A DNA stretch of 64,000 nt, from contig NC_037321.1 of NCBI RefSeq assembly GCF_000143535.2, forward strand, positions 1,860,001 through 1,924,000. The letters run 5' to 3'. Below are positions 23,706 through 36,750 of the stretch, piece after piece. Source of the stretch: Botrytis cinerea B05.10. Its lineage: Eukaryota > Ascomycota > Leotiomycetes > Helotiales > Sclerotiniaceae. Below the pieces are notes generated by a model, which saw only the letters and a list, made by a program, of their open reading frames with translations, was not told where the DNA came from and did no database searches. The position numbers were made by a program, and so were the translations under genes. The first letter of the stretch is position 1. Every line of letters begins with the position of its first letter.

Positions 23706-24978
23706 ATGGACGGATTCTCAAAATCTCAAACTGCAGGCCAACTAATGCTTCAAAGAATCTCTCAAAATGACAATACCCAACCTGATTATCCAGCTCAGAG
23801 CATTTTCCACAAACCAGAATCAAGAGAAGAATATGATTGGCATACTGAAATAAATCGTGGCCAGGTTGAATCCGCATTTCATACCTTACAGCACATAAGG
23901 AAAATTACCAAGTCGAATTTTAGACTGTATTGGATCGGGATTCAGGTTAGACATTTTGCTAAATCTGATGGTACATTGGGTCAGACTTTTGGGGTAAGAT
24001 TATTCACTGTTGTTATTTTGGGTGATATATATAATTTGAGAATTTGGAATCTAATATTAGGGATTTATTTATTTCAAGAAGAGATTAAATTAAGCACCTA
24101 TATGTTTCCAGTTGAATTTTATTCTGGGAATTTTTCGTGGCAAGATTTTTGATCCGTCTTGCAAGTATTCTACCATCAAACCAAATTGATCAAATAAGAA
24201 CTGAATTTTAAAGCATATAAGCTAACTGAAGATAGGATTCAGATGGACTTTATTCCTATGCAATGAACACCAAGGTAAGCTGATCCTAAGGCACGTAAAG
24301 CTTTGTCACGGTTCTGTTGCTGAGGGTTGAATCCGGTAGAAGCATTTTAAATCGCGAATTCTGAAATCGATTTATCTTACTTCCTGCTCCTTCCTGAAGA
24401 TATTATAAATTAACTAACACATAATCTTTCAGCATGGAATCATCATTGCCACCGAGTCGAACTCACCCTATATGATTAAACGATCAAAGGGAAAAACAGC
24501 AGGCGAGCCAGTAAATGAAATTTCGACAACGACTCTTCAGACTTGGTCCGACATAACCTATCTCTCATGGCATCAACAATCCACCCAATCATCTACCCCC
24601 CTCAAAAACCTCAAACACATAATCCAAACTCACATCACCAACGGAAAAACAATCTCAGTGATTGAATACATACTCGAAAAAGAAAAAATAATGTTTCCAC
24701 AAAATGGATTGATAATTGATATCAATGATTCCAAAGGATATGGAGCCGCACTTTTGGGAACACCTAATGGGAAAGGAACTGGATGGTTACTTGCGCAACA
24801 TAAGGATCAGCTTGGGAATCCGAAGATAGTGAGTGTGGAGATTTTTAAAAGTTTGAAGGTTCGATTTTTTGATTGTTATGAGGATACGGGAGAATTGATT
24901 ACGGGAAGGGAGTATATGAGGGATGATGATGATCATCAAGAGTTTTTGAATTTGGACTTTACTGTAAGGTGTGGATGA
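23706..24978 (+). CDS. Hypothetical protein with a 439-nt intron
   Basis: Not recognised. Exons 23706-23993 and 24433-24978 join in phase 0 to 277 aa. The acceptor is strong: AACTAAC branch point, T-rich stretch and CAG just before the second exon, with an in-frame stop upstream that forces splicing. The donor is GTAAGA after a TLGQTFG stretch. The joined protein runs QTFG/HGIIIATESNS, has GYGAALLGTPNGKGTGWL near the middle, and an acidic end (YMRDDDDHQEF). No signal peptide or membrane segment is visible. The intron is far longer than most here, so a small internal exon could have been missed. Without splicing, the first frame would end at 24152. Confidence 0.6.
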
Positions 24979-25509
24979 TTTTTTAGTTGCAGTGGTGTAG
25001 TGGTGTAGTGTTATATTGTTGTAGTGTTTTAGTATTGTAGTGTTTTATTAGTGCTGTAGTGTTGGATAATGGATTCTTTTTTGTCGTGTTTTGTCTTTGA
25101 AGTTCCTAGAAAAGATTTTGCGAAATTATACGCATAGGTATGAGACAGCTACTGGACTTTACTATAGTCACAACCATAAGGCTAGAGAATATAAAATTCT
25201 ATGAACATCATATCAAAGTATGTAAGTCTACAAAATTAAATTATCTTATGTATTAGCTATCTTCATCGCCACGTCACAAAAAGACAAAAATCAATTGATA
25301 CATGGAAAGTATTTAATCTCTATTAACTCCATCCTAATCTATCTTCACTCTCCCATCACCCTATTCTTTGCATCTGATTTAATGAGACTCGAAATCGAAC
25401 CCGACTCAAATCCCATTCAACAGACAAAAACAGTCTCCCAAACATCTCAGCGAAAATCCTCATTAAACATCCTCAAGTCCTATTCAATATTCCCAAACTC
25501 CCATCAAAA
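24979..25509. other. Intergenic region
   Basis: Begins with a T/G-rich GTAGTGTTGTAGTG-type repeat (about 24987-25064) directly after the stop codon of the plus-strand gene. The rest is AT-rich with no supportable gene. Confidence 0.5.
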
Positions 25510-27169
25510 TTAACAAGTACTATCCCAAACCTCTGGATTATCTAAAACCAAATCAACCCCATTCTTCCAACCCAATCTAATAACCGTCTCCTCCTCTGGC
25601 TTATAAACTGGCCATCCATAATTACTCAATCCATTCTCACTATCTTTTGCAAAAGCCGCCCAAGCACCTCTCATATAAATTCCCAATGAAACTTGCTCTT
25701 TTCCTGCACCCGTGATGCCTTTTCCAGTTGGCCATGTTCCAAAAATGCTATAGACATCACTGATATGGAAAGCTCCTACATCCACACCATGTACGATTTG
25801 CAAATTAGGAAAATCCCCGAAATAACGATATCTCCATGTCTTTGCTCCAGAAGCTACACTCACATTTGCGCGTGCGGCAGTAGGACAGGCGAAAGTGGAG
25901 TTGGTCATTTCGGAGATATCGACTGGGATACCGGACATGAGGGATTGAGCGGCGAAGACTGCGGCTTCGTTATCGGTATTGCCGATGAGGAGGGGGAGGG
26001 TAGTAATATTTCCCGCGGCGGCACGAGCGGGATAATCGGAGAAGACGAGTGTTTCATCGATGGATGGAAGCCAGGTGTAGAGATGTGCGATTCTGAGGAT
26101 ATCGGCTGTGGTGAGATTAGAATTGCGCATGCATTGTATGACGGAAGTGGAGTTGATGGATGCATCACCGCAACCGAGGGCTGTCGAAGTATTTTGCCAA
26201 GAGGAAAAGGCTTGAGCGGAGGTCAGAGTGGGAAGAGCGGCGATGGTACCAGATTGCATGATCATGGCGGAGACAATAGGATCTTGTGGATAGGCGTAGG
26301 AATAATAGTCAATAGATAAACTTCCTGCTGATTGACCAAAGAGAGTGATGCGAGATGGATCACCACCAAAATTGGCAATATTGTTATAAACCCATTCGAT
26401 AGCCAATCTTTGATCGAGCATTCCATAATTGCTAGTGGGACCTGTTGAATCGCCAGAGAAACCAAAGATGTTTACACGGTAGCTTTGAATTATTAGTCAG
26501 GTGGTCGACTTTATCATGATGGAAAGGATAAACTTACTTGATGCTAACCATAATTACATCTTCCTTATCCACAAGATTGGAACCATCATAGATATGTGAT
26601 TCAGTAGCACCATCTCTGAACGCACCACCGTAAATCCAAATCATGACAGCTTTTTTTGTTTCGACATCTGGTGCTTGAGCTGGTTTTGGAACCCAAACGT
26701 TAAGCGTCAAGCAATCTTCATTATTTCTAGCTCCATCACCTGCTTGAGTAAATGTATCTAGGATAACAATACCCGAAGCTGTATAGTTATCGATTACATC
26801 AGGGAAGTTGGATGGGATGAGTGAAAGTTCATCGGAGAAAAGCTTTGGACAAGTATAACCCTATTGATGATTAGATTAATTATTGAAAGGGTAGAACAAA
26901 GATGATAAACTTACAAAGTTTGTACCATTGATAGATTCATTTCCAATAAATGGTTGAGGAGGAGCAAACCGTAAATCACCAATAGGAGGTTGTGCGAATG
27001 GGATACCGAGATATTCATAAACGCCTGGATGCTTGGGAGATGGATGACCAGCAACTTGACCACTGGTTGTATTAATGCAACGATAAAGTCTTCGAGCTGC
27101 TTCGGATTGTTCGGGACATTGAGATAAGATGGTGGTAACAAAGAGGAAGAGAAGGATGAATTTCATCAT
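25510..27169 (-). CDS. Secreted type-B carboxylesterase/lipase (alpha/beta hydrolase)
   Basis: Hydrolyses carboxylic esters outside the cell; the substrate is not readable. Exons 27169-26915, 26860-26538 and 26482-25510 give 516 aa. A signal peptide is clear ([16 protein letters not shown]). Family marks follow: [32 protein letters not shown] (oxyanion hole) and the nucleophile elbow GQSAG with Ser244. The acid is probably the Glu in NTDNEAAVF and the His in [12 protein letters not shown]. Several NxS/T sites fit secretion. The frame is open upstream of 27169, but that part is not hydrophobic, so the start at the signal peptide is preferred. Introns are 54 and 55 nt. It is flanked by long intergenic DNA on its 5' side. 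Confidence 0.93.
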
Positions 27170-30100
27170 GATGAAGAGGATTTGATAAAGCCTAGAGAAC
27201 TTGGCAGTTGGTTTGGAGTTGTAGTGAAAATATGCAGGAAGGGATTTTTCAGTATTGTGTATGCTTTGTATGCTTTGTATGTTGTGTTTATTGTAAATTA
27301 AAATATCTTTTGGCCCAGGGACAAGGAAACTATATAACCTTTCAAAAGTACTGAAATTTCGAATGGTTCCTATGCTACGCCCTGAGGTTAATACCTCAGT
27401 CTCGTTGAAGTCCATACCACAGCCTTCTCAATGAAAATTTTCGGTGGCTGTTATAACATTAGATGAAGAGTGATGAGTTGAGATGACAGTATAAAGGCCT
27501 ATCAATTTTATCAAGATTTTAAATGATTGAAATTGGATACCTATATATAGAAAAGACTATGCTGTGCCTGCTTTTTAAGATTTAATGAATATTTCCAAGT
27601 CGCACATGCAGATATCTAGGGATTAGAGGCTTCTATGCAACACTAATGTCTTGTATACAAGAATCATATAATATCATGAAGTACTTGAAGTTGGGTAGTT
27701 TTCATGAGAATTTGAGCAAGCACGTATAACCATCGTATAACCATCTACTATGAATCTACTATGAATCTACTACGAATCTGCTATGAATCTTCTATGAATC
27801 TTATCCGGGAAAGAGAACACTTCTATTCGACATACCAAGATAAATTTCCGGTTTTAATTAAACTACAATAACATCATGAAGACTCGAGAATTGAAACATG
27901 TTTTCTATCTCACCCGATCCAATCTTGTGCCTCGTGTCTTGTAGTACGGCTGTGTTTATGGTTTCAGGCTGGTGATACTGAAGAAATTTCAGAGGGGCTC
28001 ATGTCGTGGAACAATATCAAGTTAATGAATAACACATGCAAGTTTCTCTACCTAGCCTTTGAAATATGAACAGGCAAAGTTCTAACTAGCCACGATCGAA
28101 AAGGCAGAGCAATTCAATTTATCAATTTCTTTATCATTTCATATATCGAGGAGTTTCGACCTGGATGGTAGTCGTGAGTGTGTTGGTGACATGGTTGTGT
28201 TGGTGACATGATTGTGTTGGTGACATGATTATGTTGGTGACATGATTATGTTACTCGAGAAGAATAAAATACACACGCAACTCAAATATTCCTCCTCATG
28301 CTATCATTCCGAGGTTTCATCATTTTTTGTATTTAACCATCACACCTCCCCGAGTAAACTATTGAAAAACGAGGTCGATAGTGGCGCAATGAAAACTAGA
28401 GTTCAAGAGGAAGCAAGATAGTAAGTATACTTAAATATGCCCTCGTCAACATACATCATTACCAGGAAATGCAGCCAGTCCATCGATCCGATTCATCACA
28501 CTTGTACGTATCTTTAAACCATCTTCTATGAGAATCTCTCAACATTGAATTACAAAAGGAATGTCTTTGAGCATGCACATTCCGAATAAACTTTCATAGC
28601 CCGAATTGAATGCAATGTGACTTGTGGTACGTCGAACGGAGGGTATGATTAACTTCAATGAAAGAGATACATTGATGGCGAGGTGATTGATGAATCTTTT
28701 GGGCAGGTGTAACAAGAATTGGAAGATGTTGTTATCCAGATAGGACTTTCTATGAACCATCTCAAAATAGAAATAACATGACAAGTATATTATGACAGAG
28801 TGGGATTGAAACACACACGTCAGAATATTTACATACTCGTCGTTGGTTGAAGAAGGGTACGAATTGATTTTAGGAGTCAATCAACTTCTCCAAGTCTACT
28901 ACTCTCCTCGACATTCCAATACTAGGAAACAGAGAAGTCTCTTAATTGATAAATCGAACAAATGAAAAAGCTCTTCTCTAAAGCCCAACGATCACTTCAC
29001 TTACACATCTCAATCCTAACCACACATTTTATCTTCGCTTGACTTGATATCCCAATATCAAAATCTCTTCAACATTCTGCCCAACCCCCCTCCCTCCCTG
29101 CTTCCAACACCCACCACCCACCACCCACCACCCTAAAATCCGAAACGCCCTCTCAAAACCAACGAAACAAATGCCTAAACCAAGCCTCAAAAACGCCTCA
29201 AAAAAGACCCCCATTAAAAATTAAAGATAAGACGAGGCAACCTAAACTCCAACCAAACCGCATTCATAGCCTTACGGCCCAAACCTCTGGATTCGGGCCA
29301 TTTTAACGCACGCGCGCCTGCATCCGATCCGCCTTACCTCGCCACGAGTGTCGTAAACTTACTTAGCAATGATTTGGAATATTCTAAATGCTGACTGACA
29401 TTTGAAATACTTCACGCCTGACGATTATCATTACCACGTGAAATGACTGAAAGAAAGAAAGAGAATTTGTTGTCATCGTGTCGCGAAACATACTCAAAGG
29501 AGAAGATGAGCATGTTGGTCTGACACGTCAGATTCCAACACCCATTTCCAGCTCGTGTAGGTATGTGTGTATTGCTTACCGTCCGTGGAGATGGATGACT
29601 GAGTACGTACTGAGGCTAGAAGCTAGAAGCTAGAGGTTAGAGCTAGAGGCAACCTCCTGCGTACGATGCAATGTACAGCTCATCATGGATTTGAGTTCGT
29701 AAGTAACTTGTAGGCAACCCCGCATAGGAGGCTTATCCATCCTCACCGTCACTTGCGGGATGGTTACTTGTGTATGGTATCTGGTGCAGATGAGGTAGGT
29801 AGCTCTGTGCTCAGGGCTCCTCCATAGTTTTGCCGTTCACCGATTTTATTTCATCGGCCTTTGAAGGTGCGAGCCATTAGCCACTCACGATTCATAATTC
29901 TTCAGCCACAGCGACCCATAAATGCCACCGCCACATCAATTTTATGTTCCTGGCCCCCATTTCTTATTTACATTTCATAGGTACCGGTACTCTGAACAGA
30001 TGTGATCTGCAACCCAAGACAAAACTTGTGGTAGCATGGAATGCGGTTTCATATTTTTGGTATGTATGATTCGATGTCAGTATTTCCCACGAGTCACGAC

Positions 30101-32825
30101 TTTAAAAGCGTCGGCAGTTCCCGGTAGTTGTGTTGTTGTGCTGTGTATCAACGGCATCACGTGAGCGAATCATGATTTGATATCGATGGCGACCCTGCGA
30201 CTGGGATGATGGTTCTTAATTGTGATGTGATGATGTGGTAATGTGTGATGTGGGCAAAAGTGGATGGATGGAATGGATTTTCAGCAGTTGTTGTGTGGCT
30301 ATGTTGAAAATTTCTATCACGGATAGCCTATAGACAAGCAAGTGGAATGGGTGGAAACTTAAACCACGGGACGGATGTTTCGATACGATGCGATAGAATG
30401 GATATGTCTATCCCCTGTCCCCGCAGCGATTGCAGAAACGACTGGATGATATTTGCGATGGATGAATTGGATTTTGTGAATGATTCAGAGGGTTTGAGAT
30501 TGGGGTTGTGTATGTGTATGTGTTGAACCTTGATATGTTGTGTTATTCAAGATGAATCATGATGCCGTGTGTGACGATGGATAGATACTATTGATGTCGA
30601 CATTGATTGATGGAGGTTAGCCGCGACACAAATATCTAGTGACCACCGATTCAAATTCAAATTCAAATTCAGGAAATGAGCACAAGTAACAAGTAACAAG
30701 TAACAAGTATGCCCATAGTAAATGATATGGAGTACAGGACAACTTTAAAGCGACCGATATGCGACCCCGGGAGAAGCGTTCATGTACTCTGCATGTGGGG
30801 GGGGGGAGTTAAGGGGTAATTATAATGTCGTCGTCAGCACACAATACGGCGCTTGTTTGTGATTGATCGAAATGGGATTGGACGTGTTAATGAGAACAGT
30901 AGAGGGGTGAGGTGTATGTACACAAGTGTTAGGTAGGTACTAAATTACTATCAAGAATGAAATGTACTCGCAGTATCAGCAATCAAGTGTAGTTGTTGAT
31001 GTCCAAAACTAATGTATGCCAATATCTCATTGATAGAAGCTTGATTTTCTTGTCGAAATTGGCTTCTCTTGTCAAACGCGCCAAGATGACAATATCAAGA
31101 TTTAAGTGGTGGTGTGGTGATTTGGGAGGAATTAAGAAATCTTGATTTTCTTGTCGAAGATTCCTTGGTTTTAGGGGTAATGGGATAATGGGATAAGGAT
31201 TCGGGGTTCGAGACTCGATTGGAGATATGGAATTCGAGACGGAATTTGAGATGGAATTTGAGATGGAATTCGAGAATCGAGAATTGAATGTATTATTGAG
31301 GACAGGATCTGTGAATAGTAACATTTTATATGATTATCGTCAAATGTAAAATACCTGTAGATATATGATAGAGACACAATGATGCCAGTCCAACGGTCAC
31401 AACCCCATACAAACAAACATAATGCCAGACAGTCACAATACCGGTACCATGACAATCAAGAGATCATATCGCATTGGTGCCACGATTTGAGTTTGCGCAA
31501 ACGACCTCTCTACATATCATTGATTGGACAATTTACAATCTGATGATCCTTTCGCATCGTCATCATCAAACCTCCCTTCCCGTCGTTCATGGTAGCATCA
31601 TGAGGTATTTGTCTAAGAGGCAAAGAAAGTGCGAAGTAAACTGGTCACCCAGGAGACAATTACCCTCTCCAGATAGAGTACCGCAGTTAAATTTGCCAAG
31701 ATATTGGGATCCTCTGAAATTGACATCTTTATCCTCATTCACTTCCTCACTTTATGGTTTGTGAATCTCTTCTCTTCTCCTCTTTCTCTCTTCTTTCTCC
31801 CTCGTTCGCCTACCGACCACAATATCTTCCACATCACCTGCGATTATACATCAGACCTCAGCTCCGCCTCTTCTCGCCTTCTCGCCTTCTCGCCTTCTTC
31901 CCTCCTACCCTTCTTCCCTCCTGCCCTCCTGCCCTCCTACCCTTCTACCCCTCTAGGCCACAGGTCTCTCGTCTCGAAAATCGAGCGACGCAAAGAACCA
32001 TTTCCCAGCCACACTTCCACAGCCAGAATCTCTGGGGCGGTTGATCCTGGGAACGAGCGTGGAGAAAAAAGATCATCAGATATAAATTCACATCCCAACA
32101 TCGACATCGGTATCGACATCTAAGCCACCTCTCTAGTTTGCCCATCGAAGAAGAGAGTCAAGGACAGAAATTAATTCGCCTCATTCGAAAGCGTAAAAGT
32201 TAATCCTCGACCTGTTCACAAAGCACATAACTCTCCTGCCCTTTGGATTCCTACGAAGGATCTCTCATTAAACCAACCCCCTTGTCACACAATACCTAGG
32301 AACTCGGTACAATTTCAATAATAATTTTATTACGACAATTACGACAATTTACGAGAATCACTACGAGCCAAGTCGACAAATCAACAACCAGCACCTGCTA
32401 GGCTCACGGACGACGCATGGGAACTTAGATCTGAACCACCCAATTCCAATCGACGAAACCAATCCCCTTGGTCTCGGAAAGGATCTGCTCACTCTGAACG
32501 CAAAAAAAAAGGGTGTCAGTTCTCAATTCACCTCGATATTCTCCAATTCATCAACATCAACCACTTCAATCATTGAAGCGCCAGCATCCATACTGCTCCG
32601 CGCCAGTCCCAACACCGGCACCAACACCACCATCAGCTGGGTCTGCAGGAATAAAGCCTGACTGTACCTTATCTGCCCTACCTATTCCCTAGTCCGTATT
32701 TTATTATACGACCACAACCACGCCCACGACTGCGACCGTCATTTAGTCAAGATCCACCCTCGAACGACAAGTTTCGAATCAACACTCCCCCCCATACATT
32801 GTTTGTCAACTCGATAATACAAAAC
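27170..32825. other. 5.6-kb gene-free region
   Basis: No open frame on either strand shows family motifs or plausible exon structure. It contains an 11-nt ATGAATCTACT-type repeat (about 27744-27800), a 17-nt repeat (28181-28248), a C-rich ACCCACCACCC stretch near 29080-29130, a GC-rich patch near 29300-29345, a G-run near 30796-30806, and CT-rich DNA at about 31745-31960 and onward. The right end probably holds the promoter and leader of the Ca2+/H+ exchanger gene. A non-coding RNA cannot be excluded. Confidence 0.5.
28181..28248. repeat. 17-nt tandem repeat, four copies
   Basis: TGTTGGTGACATGATTR units, four in a row with one or two differences per copy, in non-coding DNA. Confidence 0.85.
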
Positions 32826-34809
32826 ATGGCTCCAAACGAATATAACCTTTGTTAGTTAATTCCTTTCCTCACTAACATCTTTGGTCCATGATTATCATGT
32901 CAATGCCCTTGTCAACAATTTATTCTTCTTTGTTTTGATTTTCCTTCCCAATTGTTGATGGCTCAATACTTACCATGTTCAATTTAGATACAACCAAGCG
33001 AGCGGCGCGACAGGAAGCGTGGCATGGTCCAGGAACAGAATGGAATCCTTTTTCGAAAACCACTCGACGAAGTAGCACATTTCCAGCCCAAGTTCCCGAC
33101 GAAGAAGCTTTAAGAGGATTAGGTGGATCTGGTTTACGAACGATAAATACCGAACCACGATCATCAGCGAGCCAAGCACCATTCTTCAATCCAGACAATG
33201 AAGGTACAGCAATGGAAATGCAAGATCTCGAAAAGTCGGCTGCAAATAATGATGGACGTCCTAGCGATCCAAGTACGGAAGCGACAATTGTTGGAAGACG
33301 ATCGTCGAGGCAACCAAGTGTAGAAGAAAAAGCTCGACGACGATTCCTTGACAGATTTACCAAGAAGGGTAGAGAAGAAGTAGATGGTGAAGAGAAAAAG
33401 AAGAAAGGTGGAATCTTCAAAGGAAAGGATATCAAACACGCGCCTTTCACCTTGAGGAGTCAATTGCAAAATACCATCTTTAATTCCTGGATCAACATTT
33501 TACTTATCGCTGCGCCAGTCGGTATCGCACTCAATTACGCTGGAGGGGTAAATGGTATTGTTATTTTCGTCGTCAATTTCATTGCTATCATACCATTGGC
33601 AGCTATGTTAGGTTTTGCTACAGAAGAAATTTCTCTTCATGTTGGTGAAAGTTTAGGAGGTTTGCTAAATGCTTCTTTCGGGTATGTATCATGAATCGCA
33701 TTTTATGGTCTTGACTAACTTGACTTAGAAATGCCGTCGAAATGATTGTCGCCATCATTGCCTTAGCCAAAGGAGAAGTTCTCATTGTTCAAACTTCTTT
33801 GGTTGGTAGTATTTTATCCAATTTATTACTTGTCATGGGAATGTGCTTTTTCTTTGGAGGACTTCGAAGAGAAGAACAATTCTTTAACCAAACCGTTGCT
33901 CAAACCGCTGCAAGTTTATTGGCCTTAGCTATTGCTAGTGTCATTGTTCCAACCGCCTTTGATTTATGGAGTGAAACAACCGATGCTCCAATTGCCGCTA
34001 TCTCTCGTGGTACTTCAGTCATCCTTTTGGTGGTATACATTGGTTACCTTTACTTTCAATTACATACTCATTCTACCATGTTCAATGAGGAAAGTCGAAA
34101 GGTACCAATGAAGCCACGCAAGAATGCTTTACCACAAGGGGCAATTGCAAAGAGTTTGGCAAAGGCGGGTGGAATTGGAGCAGGACCTGGTCGAGCAAAT
34201 ATTACCGAGCGACCACCTAACGATGAACTCATCAACCCAAATGCACATGAAGAAGATGAAGAAGATGAAGGTGAAGAAGCCCAATTACACATCTTGGTTG
34301 CTTGGGCTACTCTTGCGATTTGTACTGCCATCATTGGAATTTGTGCAGAATTCATGGTTGATAGTATTAGTGCAGTTACTGAAGGGGGTGCCATCTCGGA
34401 AGAATTTGTTGGTCTTATTCTTCTACCTATTGTTGGAAATGCTGCTGAGCATGCCACTGCTGTCACAGTTGCTTGCAAGGATAAAATGGATCTTGCAATT
34501 GGTGTAGCTGTTGGATCTAGTATGCAAGTTGCTTTATTCCTCATTCCTTTACTGGTTGTTATTGGATGGATCATGGGCAATGATGCTATGAACTTGAGTT
34601 TCGATGGTTTCCAAGTTGCCGTTTTATTTGTGGCTATCTTACTTGTCAATTATTTGATTGGTGATGGTAAAAGTCATTGGTTGGAAGGGATGCTTTTACA
34701 ATGTCTTTACATGTAAGTTTGAATTTACTTTGATCGTGTTTTTATACTAACCTTTGATAGAATTATTGCAGTATGTGCTTGGTATTACCCAGCAACAGGT
34801 GTAGCATAA
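32826..34809 (+). CDS. VCX1: Vacuolar Ca2+/H+ exchanger (CAX family)
   Basis: Moves cytosolic Ca2+ into the vacuole in exchange for protons. Four exons (32826-32850, 32988-33681, 33729-34712, 34761-34809) give 583 aa. The first exon codes only MAPNEYNL plus one base; the reading frame joins cleanly to YTTKRAARQEAW. A disordered N-terminus of about 150 residues precedes two exchanger halves. The ion-binding motifs are GNAVE at 240-244 and GNAAE at 476-480. The halves are separated by an acidic loop (EEDEEDEGEE), as in other CAX proteins. About 11 membrane segments are expected. The last exon supplies the final helix (AVCAWYYPATGVA). The first intron is 137 nt, longer than the others (47 and 48 nt). 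Confidence 0.95.
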
Positions 34810-36750
34810 ATCGAAAACATCGAAATATTTAAATACGTTTAGCTCAATTGAGAGTTAATACTTCTTTCTTACATTGAGTCTGACGTTATTTTCGACGTCT
34901 ACTACCATTACGTCTATTAGCATTTCGAAGCTAATTTTATATCAACAAATTTGATATTTCATCTCGAGCATTTTACTTGTTTTCGGAATCGAAAAATCAA
35001 TTACAGTTCATATTCGACCTCGAGTTTTCAGTGTATACACACGTACACAATTCAATATTTAATGTTTATGTCATTCTTTTTATTATTCGCTCTTTTCATA
35101 TTTTTCAATGCCGATTGTATAATATGAATACCACCTTTTTTCACGCATGCATGTACATATCCCACAAAATTGCGGGCGTTTTTTATTCGATGAGATTCTT
35201 TGTTCAGTTAGATGGGTGTTTAGGAGTTTAAATTTTCGTTCTTCTCTTCTAAGTTGAGGTGAAGATGGAGGGAGAAATAAAGATGGAGGGGGAAATAAAG
35301 ATGCAGAGAGGGGAGAATAGGAAAGGAGAGGAACATTAGCTTGAGGAGAAAATAAGAGAATGAGAGTATGGAGAATGATTGCAATGGATACCAATATAGA
35401 ATTTTACAAGGGAATTGAGAGAGGGATTTGTAGATGTTAGAGTAAAATAGACGATGAGATAAAAAAAGATAACATGATCTTTTAAGGATATTTATTTAGT
35501 TTTATATTGTTATGAATTGAGTGAGTTATGAATGAATGAATGAATGAATGAATAAATAAATAAATGGGTGAGCGACTGGGCTTAAATAATTTGAATATTA
35601 CAATTTGAGTGACTAGATATGAAGATGGAGATTAAGAGAAATGGGGATAGGAATGGAGATAGGAATAAAGATAGGGAGATGTGGATCAGTTTGATTTGAT
35701 ATTCGATTAGCGAGAATGATAGGGGTTGGGACTGACTGGGACTTTAATTGGGACTGGGGTTGGTGAGAGTTTTGGGATATGAAGAAAGGGGGAGGGAGGA
35801 GAGGGGGAGGAGAGGAGGAAAATCAATTCTATAAGGGTGACACTTATACAAGTGTATTCTAGAAGTCTTAAGACTACGATTATGGATGGATGGACATTAA
35901 TTAATTAGCGCTTGAGGCTAGCTACATTATCCACCAGTGTAAAAATTTCATGATATTACATGCATGCATGTAGAATTAAGAGTATCTCTTCTGTTAATAT
36001 AACAATATAATAACAATATAATAATTCATAGTTATAGTTATAGTTTGTCTAGGACTCGAAGGAATACTAGCAGGTAAGTAGTTGCATATTATGTGATACT
36101 AAAAACGATTAAAGTCTAGGCGACATTGTAGAATTGGTCGATGACTTATGTGGAACAATCAACTACAGCTTGAGGGGTAGATGGAAAATAACATTCGATT
36201 TTTGTCAATCGATAGAACATATCAATACTTTTTATGGCCTTCTGTGAAAGAGTTTTGGCTTCAGTGAATTTGGATTACGTATACAAATTCTGGGAAAAAT
36301 TCCATCGTAAGTGAATAAAAGATATATGCTAGGAAAATCATACGATCTGCAATGAATACTCACGTAATTCAATACTACTGCAGTATGGCATTGTTGGTAC
36401 GAGAAAAATACGAAAGACGTAGCACCCACGGATTCACGTAGGTCCTGTATGTCTAATTGTATTCTGTCTAAAGAGATAGCTACGTATTGAAAGGAGTAAG
36501 TCTCATATAGACTTACTGAAAGAGCTAGTCTCTTTCGCATTCGCTTAGGGCTTTATTACAGTAGCTATATTACAGTACCTAGGTAGCTATATTACAGTGG
36601 TAATTGAATTGAAGTCATTCACTTCGTTCACACAGGTATGATACCACCTTTAAAAAATAGATGCAAAGGATTCATCTATAAAGTTTTGTAGAAGATTTTG
36701 TTCTTCAACTTTCATTCTCATACCATAACAACAAAATCAAGATTTTCACT
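34810..36750. other. Intergenic region
   Basis: No supportable gene. Purine-rich DNA lies at 35255-35340 and 35780-35820, a GAATGAATGAATAAAT tetranucleotide run at about 35527-35563, and a 16-nt direct repeat (GTAGCTATATTACAGT at 36561-36576 and 36583-36598) upstream of the SRR1-like gene. TATAAAG at about 36677-36683 is a possible TATA box, about 75 bp before its ATG. Confidence 0.5.

Noticed and set aside
28539..28880. 113-codon minus-strand frame in the gene-free region
   Set aside because: Composition fits chance AT-rich sequence, with no motifs or introns.
30983..31324. 113-codon minus-strand frame with NSIS repeats
   Set aside because: Arises from a GAATTTGAGATG-type repeat and has no other support.
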